From Thermoflavifilum sp. (GTDB lineage Bacteria; Bacteroidota; Bacteroidia; Chitinophagales; Chitinophagaceae), in contig JAIMAQ010000002.1 in NCBI GenBank assembly GCA_023511875.1, positions 124,001-188,000 on the forward strand: DNA of 64,000 bases, given 5' to 3'. This document shows, in pieces, positions 1 through 9,099 of this stretch. Within the stretch, counting starts at the first letter, position 1; each line of letters starts with the position of its first letter. Below the pieces are notes generated by a model. That model was not told the DNA's origin and did not search any database. It saw only the letters and a list, made by a program, of their open reading frames with translations. The translations under genes and the position numbers were made by a program.

Positions 1-828
1 TTCGCCATCGAGCACGAGGTTATCGGGTAAGACTTGGGCAGCATCAACTATTTCTGGAAAAATCGGGGTAAGCAATTCTTCTCCGCGCGACCAAAGATAA
101 ATTTTGTTTTGACGTTTGATGAGTTGTCCGCGAATGCCGTCCCATTTCCATTCGGCGGCCCAGGCTTGAGGATCTAGGTGGTTTTCGGGCGAATCTTCCA
201 AGGGATAAGCCAGGCAGAAGGGATAAGGGCGCGATAGATCGTGATGGGAAGCATGGAGCAATTGATTCAAGTTTGTTGTTGCTGGATTCCAGTTGCCCGA
301 TATACGAGAAGCTACGGTATACTTATCGAGCCCAAAGGCAGCTGCAAGGGCTTGAATAATCAGTTGTTCAGACACGCCAATTCGAAAGTTTCCCATAAGC
401 AGTTTGTGCAAAATCCATCGTCCATCAGCGTCGAGCTTTGGCCACCAGGAAGTGATAAATCGACGTTTAGCATCGTCGGTGGCTCGCGAGAGGGTCGTAA
501 GCTCTTGCATCAACTGGTGTAGAGGTGGGAGTGTATCGGTGAGTAAAGCCGGGTTGGGGATAAGCAGGGCCAAAGTTTCAGCCAGGTCGCCAACTACTTG
601 ATAGCACTCTTCAAAGAGCCAGTCGGGCATTTGCAACCATTCTTTGCACCAGGTTTTCAGCTGGGTTGAGGTAATGGGGCGTTTAGGACGGCGACCAGTG
701 AATAAAGCCACTACCCATATGGCATCGCGTGGATCTGCCGAGATAAAATAATCGCGTAGTGCCGTTAATTTATCGATGGTTTTTTGTGTAGAGTTGAGTC
801 GTTGGATCAGGGCAATCAATTCGTGCAT
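1..828 (-). CDS. ATP-dependent DNA ligase, N-terminal part (cut by window edge)
   Basis: Reading the minus strand from an ATG at 828 gives 276 residues that run off the window at base 1. The first ~200 residues are a helical DNA-ligase N-terminal domain. They are followed by the adenylation motif EWKWDGIRG (Lys is the predicted AMP acceptor) and the downstream motif LVLDGE at the edge. The enzyme seals nicks using ATP, in contrast to the NAD-dependent LigA two genes upstream. In Bacteroidota such ligases often belong to a DNA-damage cluster with an exonuclease, a DEXH helicase and PdeM; those would lie to the left and cannot be seen. The start lies 17 bp after the tadA stop, which suggests co-transcription. 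Family call is firm; exact role is inferred. Confidence 0.9.
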   Translation of the reverse strand, partial: MHELIALIQRLNSTQKTIDKLTALRDYFISADPRDAIWVVALFTGRRPKRPITSTQLKTWCKEWLQMPDWLFEECYQVVGDLAETLALLIPNPALLTDTLPPLHQLMQELTTLSRATDDAKRRFITSWWPKLDADGRWILHKLLMGNFRIGVSEQLIIQALAAAFGLDKYTVASRISGNWNPATTNLNQLLHASHHDLSRPYPFCLAYPLEDSPENHLDPQAWAAEWKWDGIRGQLIKRQNKIYLWSRGEELLTPIFPEIVDAAQVLPDNLVLDGE

Positions 829-845
829 GGCAAAAGGGCGTCTGT

Positions 846-1298
846 TTAGGAGCGGCGTTCTAAAAAAAACTGTTTCATCAGTTGGGCAGCTTCCACAGCC
901 AATATTCCGCCTTCTATGGCGGTTTTTGGATGGAATGGGTGTGGGCGTAGCTGGTGGGCGCGATAGCCATTTTTTTCATCGGTTGCGCCAAACACTACTC
1001 GGCCAAGCTGGCTCCAGAATATAGCACCGGTGCACATGAGGCAAGGTTCCAGGGTAACGTAGAGGGTGGCTTGAGGAAGATATTTACTGCCAAGAGCATG
1101 AAAAGCCGCCGTGAGTACGAGCATTTCGGCATGAGCCGTGGGGTCGTTTAACTGTTCTACTTGGTTGTGTGCACGAGCAATGATTTGGTTTTCAATCACC
1201 AATATTGCGCCCACTGGAATTTCTCCACAAGCATATGCTTTTTCGGCTTCTTTTAAGGCTTCTTGCATGAAATCATCATCACTTCGCGATAGGCCCAT
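846..1298 (-). CDS. tadA: tRNA-specific adenosine deaminase-like nucleoside deaminase (TadA family)
   Basis: 150 residues of the zinc-dependent CDA/TadA fold. The zinc and catalytic residues are visible: H56-A-E58, then P85-C86-L-M-C89. Members convert adenosine-34 to inosine in the anticodon of tRNA-Arg(ACG). The length and the PCxMC context with a GA-x(3)-K-x-G segment fit TadA better than guanine or cytosine deaminases. It sits between two DNA ligase genes: its ATG lies two bases after the ligA stop, and its own stop is 17 bp before the ATP-ligase start. Translational coupling to ligA is likely. A guanine-deaminase-like specificity cannot be fully excluded from sequence alone. Confidence 0.88.
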   Translation of the reverse strand: MGLSRSDDDFMQEALKEAEKAYACGEIPVGAILVIENQIIARAHNQVEQLNDPTAHAEMLVLTAAFHALGSKYLPQATLYVTLEPCLMCTGAIFWSQLGRVVFGATDEKNGYRAHQLRPHPFHPKTAIEGGILAVEAAQLMKQFFLERRS

Positions 1299-1300
1299 AA

Positions 1301-3433
1301 TTAACGGTTTTTAGCTTGGTCTATCAATTCCAAAAATTGTTTTTCATTGATGATCTTCACCGTAGGAATTTGGCGAGCTTTTTCTAGTTTAGATCCAGGA
1401 TCGTCGCCCACTACCAAGTAGTTGAGGCTACGGCTCACCGAGCTGGCAATTTTCCCGCCTAGTTGTTCTACCAAAGCTTCGGCTTCTTGACGCTTTAGAT
1501 GTGGAAGTGTTCCGGTGAAGAGGAAGCTGAGTCCGTTGAGTTTGCCTATGGGTTGTTGATCCTGTTTTGAACGATATGTGTTTACACCCAATTTTTCGAG
1601 TTCTTGTATCAAATGCAGGTTATCGGGGTTGTGGAAGAATTCATATATGCTGGTAGCCACTTTAGGGCCAATATCTTTGAGCTGCATGAGTTGTTCTACA
1701 CTCCAGCGCTGCAATTCGGGCAAGTGTTCAATAGCATCGGCTAAGGTACGAGCTGTAGTTTCCCCTACGTAACGAATGCCTAAGGCAAAGATGAGTCGAT
1801 GCAACGGTTGCTTTTTAGAAGCTTCGATAGCCTGCTGCAGGTTGTGAACAGATTTTTCGCCGAAACCTTCTAGTTTTTTGATTTTGTTGTAATCTAAGCG
1901 ATAAATGTCGGGTATGGTACGCAGCAGCCCTAATTCATAAAAGCGGCGCACATTGGCTTCACCCAGATGTTTGATATCCATAGCATCTTTGCTCACAAAG
2001 TGGATCATGCGTTCCAGTACTTGCGCTTCACAGTTGATGTTCACACAGCGCCAGGCCACTTCACCAGAGGATTTTACCAGAGGATCGCCACAAACGGGGC
2101 AATTTTGGGGAAACTGAATAGGTTTTTCTTTACCTGTGCGTAATTCGGTGATGGGTTTCACGATATACGGGATAACGTCTCCAGCGCGCTCTACCAACAC
2201 GGTATCGCCGATGCGCAGATCTTTTTCGCGGATTACATCTTCATTAAACAATGAGATTGAGCTCACGGTTACGCCGCCAATAGGCACTGGATCTATTTTA
2301 GCCACAGGCGTGATGGTTCCCGTGCGGCCCACTTGAAATTCCACTTTGCGAAGCACAGAAGTAGCCTGCCGGGCTTTGAATTTAAAAGCGATAGCCCAGC
2401 GTGGATGATGGGTAGTAGCGCCAATTTTTTCTTGAAGCCGTAGGTCATTTACCTTGATCACCATGCCATCAATTTCATATGGCAAAGAGTCGCGCAGCTG
2501 TTCAAATTCTTCCAAGAATCGGATAGCTTCATCGATATTGTGCACGACTTTCACGAGCGATACGGGTGTGGGAAAACCCAAACGATGAAGGGTATGTAGG
2601 GTGCCCGATTGGGTGAGAAGTGCTTGTGGAATACTTTGGCCATTGTTCATTTCCAGGAAGCTGATTTGATACAACACAGCTTGAAGTTTTCTTTTGGCCA
2701 CCTCACGAGGATCTACCATTCGTAAGGAACCGGAGGTGGCATTACGGGGATTGGCAAAGGGCGGTAGGTTTTCGGAAAGTCGCTGTTCGTTCAAGGCTTT
2801 GAAGGTATCTTTATGCATCAACACCTCACCGCGGATCTCCACTCGGCGAATGCCCAGGTTTGCAAAATTGGCGGAAAGCGGAATAGCTTTGATTTGCTTG
2901 ATATTGGGCGTAATGTCGTCGCCTCGCACACCATCGCCACGAGTAGCGCCTCGCACCAGCATGTTGTTTTCGTAGATTAAAGAAATGCTGGCCCCATCGT
3001 ATTTCGGTTCGATACAATATTCTACGGTAGAGATGCCCGCAAGCTCTTTCACTCGACGGTCCCAATCGCGCAAGTCGGCTGCATTGTAAGAATTATCGAG
3101 CGAAAGCATGGGCGTAAGATGTGAGACGGTAGGAAATTCCTCGATGAGGCCACTGGCGATTCGCTGCGTGGGCGAATCGGGCGTTATCCACTCAGGATGT
3201 TGGTTCTCAATTTGCTGGAGATGGTGAAACAGCTGATCGTATTCATAATCGCTGATCACTGGATCGTTTATCACATAGTAGCGCCATTCTGCATATCGCA
3301 ATGCTTGGCGCAATTGTTTTAGTTTTTGTTCCAAAGAAATATTTTGCTCTTCTTTTTGCTGTTGATCTTTTAGTTGATGCAATAAGGTACTGAGCAATTG
3401 AGCCAATTGTTTTTCTTCTTGTGGTGTATACAT
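1301..3433 (-). CDS. ligA: NAD-dependent DNA ligase LigA
   Basis: 710 residues with the full LigA architecture. The order is an NAD-binding Ia domain (YxVxNDPxISDYEYDQL type, residues ~50-70), the adenylation motif EPKYDGAS with K144 as AMP acceptor, the OB fold, and a zinc finger (CPVC then CVNINC, around residue 440). Helix-hairpin-helix repeats and a C-terminal BRCT domain (~630-705) follow. It seals Okazaki fragments and repair nicks. It is about 35-40 residues longer than the classical enzyme because of a Gln/Lys-rich N-terminal extension. It heads a three-gene operon with tadA and the ATP-dependent ligase, and is divergent from the amidohydrolase, whose likely start is only 36 bp away. 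Confidence 0.97.
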   Translation of the reverse strand: MYTPQEEKQLAQLLSTLLHQLKDQQQKEEQNISLEQKLKQLRQALRYAEWRYYVINDPVISDYEYDQLFHHLQQIENQHPEWITPDSPTQRIASGLIEEFPTVSHLTPMLSLDNSYNAADLRDWDRRVKELAGISTVEYCIEPKYDGASISLIYENNMLVRGATRGDGVRGDDITPNIKQIKAIPLSANFANLGIRRVEIRGEVLMHKDTFKALNEQRLSENLPPFANPRNATSGSLRMVDPREVAKRKLQAVLYQISFLEMNNGQSIPQALLTQSGTLHTLHRLGFPTPVSLVKVVHNIDEAIRFLEEFEQLRDSLPYEIDGMVIKVNDLRLQEKIGATTHHPRWAIAFKFKARQATSVLRKVEFQVGRTGTITPVAKIDPVPIGGVTVSSISLFNEDVIREKDLRIGDTVLVERAGDVIPYIVKPITELRTGKEKPIQFPQNCPVCGDPLVKSSGEVAWRCVNINCEAQVLERMIHFVSKDAMDIKHLGEANVRRFYELGLLRTIPDIYRLDYNKIKKLEGFGEKSVHNLQQAIEASKKQPLHRLIFALGIRYVGETTARTLADAIEHLPELQRWSVEQLMQLKDIGPKVATSIYEFFHNPDNLHLIQELEKLGVNTYRSKQDQQPIGKLNGLSFLFTGTLPHLKRQEAEALVEQLGGKIASSVSRSLNYLVVGDDPGSKLEKARQIPTVKIINEKQFLELIDQAKNR

Positions 3434-3469
3434 GAGATAAAGATTATTTTCGTTTGGGTTTTAATTAGC

Positions 3470-5164
3470 ATGTTTATGAAATTACTTATGCAGCATGCAA
3501 AATTTCGGTTAATCAAATTTACTCCATTCCCTTTCATCTTCTTGTTTATGATGAGTTACCACCACGCACCACACTCGGTCGATTTGATTATTTATAATGG
3601 GCATATTTATACGGTTGACAGTGCCTTTCGGGTAGTGCAGGCCATGGCTATTGTCCAGGGGAAAATTCTGGCTACGGGTACCGACCAGCAAATCTTACAG
3701 CAATATACGGCACCGAAGAAAATAGATTTACAGGGCAAATTTGTATATCCTGGTTTCATAGATGCCCATGCGCATTTTTATGCATATGCTCTATCATTGC
3801 TTTCCGTTGATCTCACGGGTACAAAGACTTGGGAAGAGGTCTTGCAGCGGTTGCAGGCCTTTGCTCGGCAACATCCAGAGGGTTGGCTGTTGGGTCGTGG
3901 CTGGGATCAAAACGATTGGCCCGGGCAGCAGTTTCCCGACCGGGCAGAATTAGATCGTTTGTTTCCCGATAGGCCTGTTTTGCTTACGCGAGTAGATGGC
4001 CATGCGGCCATTGCCAATGGTGCAGCCCTGAGGCAGGCTGGAATTCGGCCAGGCGACACCATTGAAGGCGGATTGTTTATGAGTCGGAATGGTTGCCTAA
4101 CGGGTGTGTTGATCGATAATGCCGTTGAACGGGTGGCCCGCATGGTGCCATCATTAAACGATTCCTTGAAGGTGCAAGCATTGCAAGAAGCGGAGAAGCG
4201 ATGCTTTACTGTGGGGCTAACCACCGTAGCCGACTGTGGTTTGCCCAAGCATACGATTGATTTTTTAGACAGCTTACAAAGAGCCGGGCAATTGCGTGTG
4301 CGCATCTATGCGATGGCGTCTGATGATCCAGAAAATTATGCTTATTATCTCAAACATGGCCCTTATCAAACCGATCGGATGCATGTATGTGCCTTCAAAT
4401 TGTATGCCGATGGGGCCTTGGGCTCTCGAGGAGCTTGCCTCTTAGAGCCCTATAGCGATCAGCCGGGGTGGTATGGATTTTTGTTGAAAGATAAAGCGTA
4501 TTTCGACAGTATTGCTCATCTTCTCATTCATAGCCCATTTCAGATGTGTACTCATGCTATAGGAGATTCGGCCAATCGGGTGATCTTGCAGATTTATGCT
4601 TCTGTGTTGAAGCCTGGTAATGATCGACGCTGGCGCATTGAACATGCCCAGGTGGTGCATCCCGATGATATCCATTTGTTTGGTGATTATGCCATCATTC
4701 CTTCCGTGCAACCCACTCATGCTACTTCCGATATGTATTGGGCAGGCGAAAGGCTGGGAGTGCAACGCTTGCATTATGCTTATGCATTTCAAGATTTACT
4801 TAGGCAAAATGGTTGGATTCCTTTAGGAACCGATTTTCCAGTGGAAGATATCGATCCCCGAAAAACATTTTATGCGGCCATATTTCGGCAAGATGCAAAC
4901 GGTTACCCGCCAGGAGGCTTTCAACCCGAGAATGCCCTCACACGTGAGCAGGCATTGTGCGGGATGACTATTTGGGCCGCACGTGCACAATTGGAAGATG
5001 CCGAGAAGGGGAGTTTGGAGCCCGGTAAATTTGCTGATTTCGTGGTAATGGACCAAGATTTGATGCACGCCAAGCCATATCAAGTGCTACAAAGCAAAGT
5101 ACTCGCCACTTTTATTGCTGGCCAGCAAGTATTTCCCGATGAGTTGGCGAAAACAACAAAATGA
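3470..5164 (+). CDS. YtcJ-like amidohydrolase (amidohydrolase 3 family), probably exported
   Basis: Metal-dependent hydrolase of the YtcJ/imidazolone-propionase-like group. Visible features are the metal motif DAHAHF, a KLYADGALGSRGA segment that normally carries the carboxylated lysine, HAIGD, the RIEHAQ region, and GTDFPVED near the C terminus. Substrates of this family are mostly uncharacterised amides or cyclic ureas. The open frame extends upstream to 3398, but that part would overlap ligA and reads as noise. ATG at 3470 or 3476 precedes a hydrophobic stretch (residues ~12-27) that may be a signal peptide or anchor. The gene is single and divergent from ligA. Confidence 0.85.
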   Translation: MFMKLLMQHAKFRLIKFTPFPFIFLFMMSYHHAPHSVDLIIYNGHIYTVDSAFRVVQAMAIVQGKILATGTDQQILQQYTAPKKIDLQGKFVYPGFIDAHAHFYAYALSLLSVDLTGTKTWEEVLQRLQAFARQHPEGWLLGRGWDQNDWPGQQFPDRAELDRLFPDRPVLLTRVDGHAAIANGAALRQAGIRPGDTIEGGLFMSRNGCLTGVLIDNAVERVARMVPSLNDSLKVQALQEAEKRCFTVGLTTVADCGLPKHTIDFLDSLQRAGQLRVRIYAMASDDPENYAYYLKHGPYQTDRMHVCAFKLYADGALGSRGACLLEPYSDQPGWYGFLLKDKAYFDSIAHLLIHSPFQMCTHAIGDSANRVILQIYASVLKPGNDRRWRIEHAQVVHPDDIHLFGDYAIIPSVQPTHATSDMYWAGERLGVQRLHYAYAFQDLLRQNGWIPLGTDFPVEDIDPRKTFYAAIFRQDANGYPPGGFQPENALTREQALCGMTIWAARAQLEDAEKGSLEPGKFADFVVMDQDLMHAKPYQVLQSKVLATFIAGQQVFPDELAKTTK

Positions 5165-5172
5165 GAATATGG

Positions 5173-5180
5173 TATATTTG
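5173..5180 (+). promoter_or_regulatory. Bacteroidota-type -7 box of the Nudix regulator gene
   Basis: TATATTTG matches the Bacteroidota sigma-ABfr -7 consensus TAnnTTTG exactly and lies 30 bp before the ATG at 5210. No convincing -33 TTTG is seen at the usual distance; a TTGG sits about 25 nt upstream of the box. Confidence 0.5.
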
Positions 5181-5209
5181 TTAGAATTTTTTGAAATTTT
5201 GCAAAAAGT

Positions 5210-5947
5210 ATGCAAAAAACACCCGTATTCCCCATCAAAAACATCAATACTCATCTTACCGAAATCAAAGACTATTTCAAGGTAGCGGTTTCGGTAGATT
5301 GTGTCATTTTTGGGTTTGATGGAAATACCTTGAAAGTGCTTTTGATCCAGTCTGACCTAGCCCAATATAAAAATAAATGGTCTTTACTCGGAGATATCGT
5401 GAGGCCCGATGAAGAGTTGGATGCGGCCGCATATCGGGTACTACGCGAGCGCACGGGCTTAGACAATGTGTACATGGAGCAAGTGCATACTTTTGGTGCA
5501 CTGAACCGTCATCCAGCGGGGCGAGTGATTACGGTAGCTTATTATTCATTGGTCAATATTCACCATGTGCAGCTCAAAGTGAGTGATTATGGCTTACACT
5601 GGCATGCCGTGAAAGACATCAAGCAAATGGCATTCGACCATAAACTCATTTTGGATACTTGTGTAAAGCGCTTACAGGATCGCATCGTTGAACATCCGGT
5701 GGGGTTTAACCTCCTGCCCAAGAAATTTTCTTTGCGGGAATTACAGAACCTGTATGAAGCTGTATTGGGTGTAAAGTTTGATCGCCGAAATTTCCGAAAA
5801 AAGTTTTTGTCTTTAGGTTTAATTGAAGATTTGCACGAAGTGGAGGTAGATGTTTCCCACAGGCCTGCCAAGCTCTATCGATTTAATGAAAACGCCCTGT
5901 TAAAAAATACCCCCTTTGTGAAGGTAAATGGCCAAATGGCGTCTTAA
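5210..5947 (+). CDS. Nudix-domain transcriptional regulator (NrtR/AraR-like)
   Basis: 245 residues: an N-terminal Nudix fold (~25-155) followed by a winged helix-turn-helix (~160-235, with the RNFRKKF segment). The Nudix box is degenerate. Where a hydrolase has REUxEExGU, this protein reads RVLRERTGL, and the Gly-to-Glu spacing is also off. It is therefore expected to bind a ligand rather than hydrolyse it. In Bacteroidota such proteins regulate sugar catabolism; the Bacteroides AraR is the known example. It sits directly upstream of susC in the same direction, so it is the prime candidate regulator of the SusCD/GH65 locus. The ligand is unknown. Confidence 0.87.
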   Translation: MQKTPVFPIKNINTHLTEIKDYFKVAVSVDCVIFGFDGNTLKVLLIQSDLAQYKNKWSLLGDIVRPDEELDAAAYRVLRERTGLDNVYMEQVHTFGALNRHPAGRVITVAYYSLVNIHHVQLKVSDYGLHWHAVKDIKQMAFDHKLILDTCVKRLQDRIVEHPVGFNLLPKKFSLRELQNLYEAVLGVKFDRRNFRKKFLSLGLIEDLHEVEVDVSHRPAKLYRFNENALLKNTPFVKVNGQMAS

Positions 5948-6004
5948 CAAAAATTTTGAAAATTATTAGATCAATTTTTTCTTTTAAATAATTTTTATCC
6001 TATA

Positions 6005-6023
6005 TTGCGTTTGAAATACGCAA
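6005..6023. promoter_or_regulatory. palindrome upstream of susC, possible operator
   Basis: TTGCGT-N7-ACGCAA is a perfect 6-bp inverted repeat in the 138-bp gap between the Nudix regulator and susC. It lies about 65 bp before the susC start. A TATATTG sequence immediately overlapping its left side resembles a weak -7 box. An operator for the adjacent regulator is plausible; a short hairpin in the leader is the alternative. Confidence 0.4.
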
Positions 6024-6085
6024 ATCCCATTGCCCTATTTTGTGATCGAAATAAACCGATTCCTTTACCCATAAATCTCGTTAAT

Positions 6086-9040
6086 ATGATGCACAGAAGT
6101 ACGCTATCCAGGCCATGGTTGGCCATCTTGTTCTTTCTCAGTCTTGCTCAGTTTGCCTTTGCTCAAACACGCACCATCAGTGGGCGTGTGGTAGATGAGC
6201 AAACGGGTTCTCCTATGGCAGGTGTTACCGTTAGGGTTAAAGAAGTAGCTGGAGTGGGTACCACCACCAATGCTCAGGGAATGTATCAGCTCAGTGTTCC
6301 TGCAGAAGCCAAGACCTTGATCTTTTCTTTTGTGGGATATCAAAATCAGGAAATACCGATTACCAGTAACCAGATCAATGTATCGCTCAAGCCTGGTGAA
6401 GCCTTGCAAGAAGTGGTGGTAGTAGGTTATGGTACCCAAAAGGCTCAAGATGTGAGTGCTGCGATCAGCAGTATTTCCAATAAAGATTTTAACAAGGGGG
6501 TGATTACCAACCCTATGCAGCAGATTCAAGGTAAGGTTGCGGGCTTGGTCATTACCCAACCGGGAGGCGACCCTAACCAAAACGTCATTATCCGGCTTCG
6601 GGGTCAAACCTCTATCACTGGTGGGCAAACACCGCTGATTGTAGTAGATGGAGTACCCTTAGATGATCCTTCTCAAATAGCCAATATTCCTCCAGGTGAT
6701 ATTCAATCATACGATGTGCTGAAAGATGCTTCGGCAACCGCTATTTATGGGTCACGCGGTGCTAATGGGGTAATCATTATTAATACCAAAAAAGGCAGAG
6801 CAGGGCAAACACAAGTAACATACAATGGATATGTAGGATTAGATTGGCAAGCCAAATATTATGACTTATTAAATGCCGATGAATGGCGAGCAGCCACCAA
6901 AAAATTAGGCAATTATCAACCGAGTTTGGATAAAGGAGCGAATACCAACTGGCAAAAAGCCATCACTCAAACCGCTTTTACACATTCCCATAATTTATTA
7001 ATTAGCGGAGGTACTGATAAGTTTACCTATTCTGCCGCTGGTAACTACATCAATCAACAAGGAATAGTCATTAATTCTGGGAAAAATGAGATAGGCCTTC
7101 GTTTCAATGCTCAACAGAAAGCGTTAGATGATAAATTAACCTTGAATTATGGATTGCTCACTACACGTACAAATCGCAAGTACGTCGATTACAGTATATT
7201 TACCTATGTATTCAGTACACCACCCACATATCCAGTATACAATCCAGATGGAAGTTATTTTGGGTATTTTGACTTTGAACAACAGAATCCAGTAGCCCAA
7301 CAAATGCTGCAATTGAATAGGGGCACTGAAAACTTAAATATTTATAGTGCAGGTGCAGATTATGAACTCTTGCAAGGATTAAAACTTGGCTTACTGGGTT
7401 CGTTGTCGTATTTCAATAAGCAAACCGATTTCTTCCAGCCCACACTTCCAGGTGTTGGAAACATCAATAATGGAGCTAAGTACAACGAAAATCGAAACTC
7501 CAAAAAAGGAAATATTCATATAGAGTATACCCATACCTGGAATAATGTGCACAACTTCGATTTCACGGGTGTGTATGAGTATAACGATTTTACGTATGAT
7601 AATTTTAGAGCTGCTGGTCAACAATATTTAGTAGAAGATAATCAAGACAATGCATTGCAAAATGGAAACACGGCATTTAATCAGATTTCATCGTATAAAG
7701 AAGAGTATAAACTCATCTCCTTTTTAGGGCGTATTACCTATAATTATAAAGGTAAATATTACTTAGATGCTAGTTTTCGCCGTGATGGTTCTTCAAAATT
7801 TGGGGTAAACAATCGTTGGGGAAATTTTCCCGCCGTATCTGCAGCCTGGAGAATAAGTGAAGAAGGGTTTATGAGGAATCTGGCTTGGATAAATGATTTA
7901 AAGTTGAAAGTGGGATACGGGGTTACCGGTAACCAAGATGCCATTACCCCCTATGCTACTCAATTACTTGTAGGCAGTATTGGTCGGTATTATAATCCCG
8001 TCAACCCAGCCTATGCTTATCCACAATCTTATGCGCCTACACAAAATGCTAATCCCGACTTAAAATGGGAAGAACGGCATGGATTTAATGTGGGTGCTAA
8101 TTTCTCCTTATTCAAAGATCGCTTGGGAGGAGATGTGAATGTATTTAATGACAAGACCAAGAATTTGTTGTATTACTATACTGTTCCAGTTCCTCCATTT
8201 TATGTCAATACCATCTTAGCTAACGTGGGAAGCTTGACAAATAAGGGTGTTGAAATTTCTTTAAATGGTACTATCGTCAAAGGAAATAAATTTAATTGGA
8301 CGGCTAATGGACAAATTACTTTCATTAAAACTCGTGTAACCAGTCTTTCAGGTTCATACGCTGGCTATAAATTATCCACCAATAATATTCCTGGAGGCTA
8401 TGCAGAAGGCCGTGGCTTGAGTAGCAATCCAATCACTTATTTAAAGGTTGGATATTCTCCCTATGTGTTTTATTTGCCTCACTGGGAAGGTGTAGATGCC
8501 AATGGAAACCAATTATTTGATTCAGCAGGAGTGAAGATTCCCAATTATGGTAATGCCACCTTCCGGTATATTGATCCTGCACCTAAATTTAATTATGGGT
8601 TGGGAAGTACATTGAGTTATGGAAACTGGAACTTGAACTTTTTCTTCAGAGGAGTTTATGGACAAAAGATTTTCAACAATACTTTGCTCGATGTAGAATT
8701 TATCAAACGCTTACCGGGTAATAATGTGACTAAAGAAGCCCTCACCAATGGTATTGAAGATGCTGCTGTGGCTTCCGATCACTGGCTGGAAAATGCTTCT
8801 TACTTGCGTTTAGATTATGTATCGCTTTCTTATTCCTTCAAACAAGTAAAGGGAATTGGAAGCCTAGATGTGTACCTCACAGCAAATAATGTGTTTGTGA
8901 TTACACCTTATCGTGGATTAGATCCAGAAATCAGGAATGGAGATACCAACCAGGCCTATATTGATGCCAATTACGGAAGTGATGGCTATTATCCTAGAAC
9001 GCGTTCAATAGTGTTTGGTGTGAATGTTTCATTTAAATGA
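6086..9040 (+). CDS. SusC/RagA-type TonB-linked outer membrane receptor
   Basis: About 984 residues from the ATG at 6086; the open frame reaches 6005, but only from 6086/6089 does a normal signal peptide (LAILFFLSLAQFAFAQ) begin the protein. Then come a carboxypeptidase-like regulatory domain (RTISGRVVDEQTGSPMAGV), a plug domain (VVVGYGTQKAQDVS, then IRLRGQTSI and DASATAIYGSRGANGV), and a long beta-barrel ending in the aromatic-rich FGVNVSFK. It imports oligomers across the outer membrane with its SusD partner, using TonB energy. The susD frame overlaps by ATGA at 9037-9040. The neighbouring GH65 suggests an alpha-linked glucoside ligand, but this is inference. Confidence 0.96.
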   Translation: MMHRSTLSRPWLAILFFLSLAQFAFAQTRTISGRVVDEQTGSPMAGVTVRVKEVAGVGTTTNAQGMYQLSVPAEAKTLIFSFVGYQNQEIPITSNQINVSLKPGEALQEVVVVGYGTQKAQDVSAAISSISNKDFNKGVITNPMQQIQGKVAGLVITQPGGDPNQNVIIRLRGQTSITGGQTPLIVVDGVPLDDPSQIANIPPGDIQSYDVLKDASATAIYGSRGANGVIIINTKKGRAGQTQVTYNGYVGLDWQAKYYDLLNADEWRAATKKLGNYQPSLDKGANTNWQKAITQTAFTHSHNLLISGGTDKFTYSAAGNYINQQGIVINSGKNEIGLRFNAQQKALDDKLTLNYGLLTTRTNRKYVDYSIFTYVFSTPPTYPVYNPDGSYFGYFDFEQQNPVAQQMLQLNRGTENLNIYSAGADYELLQGLKLGLLGSLSYFNKQTDFFQPTLPGVGNINNGAKYNENRNSKKGNIHIEYTHTWNNVHNFDFTGVYEYNDFTYDNFRAAGQQYLVEDNQDNALQNGNTAFNQISSYKEEYKLISFLGRITYNYKGKYYLDASFRRDGSSKFGVNNRWGNFPAVSAAWRISEEGFMRNLAWINDLKLKVGYGVTGNQDAITPYATQLLVGSIGRYYNPVNPAYAYPQSYAPTQNANPDLKWEERHGFNVGANFSLFKDRLGGDVNVFNDKTKNLLYYYTVPVPPFYVNTILANVGSLTNKGVEISLNGTIVKGNKFNWTANGQITFIKTRVTSLSGSYAGYKLSTNNIPGGYAEGRGLSSNPITYLKVGYSPYVFYLPHWEGVDANGNQLFDSAGVKIPNYGNATFRYIDPAPKFNYGLGSTLSYGNWNLNFFFRGVYGQKIFNNTLLDVEFIKRLPGNNVTKEALTNGIEDAAVASDHWLENASYLRLDYVSLSYSFKQVKGIGSLDVYLTANNVFVITPYRGLDPEIRNGDTNQAYIDANYGSDGYYPRTRSIVFGVNVSFK

Positions 9041-9099
9041 ATGATCCTTCATTATCATTCATGAAATATTCTTTTCTCTCATCACAAAAATATTTGAAT

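Noticed and set aside
3398-3469. Longer start of the amidohydrolase
   Set aside because: The extra residues overlap ligA and look random; the start at 3470 or 3476 gives a sensible N terminus.
9037-9099. Longer start of SusD overlapping susC
   Set aside because: The lipoprotein signal begins at the ATG at 9100; upstream residues would hide it.
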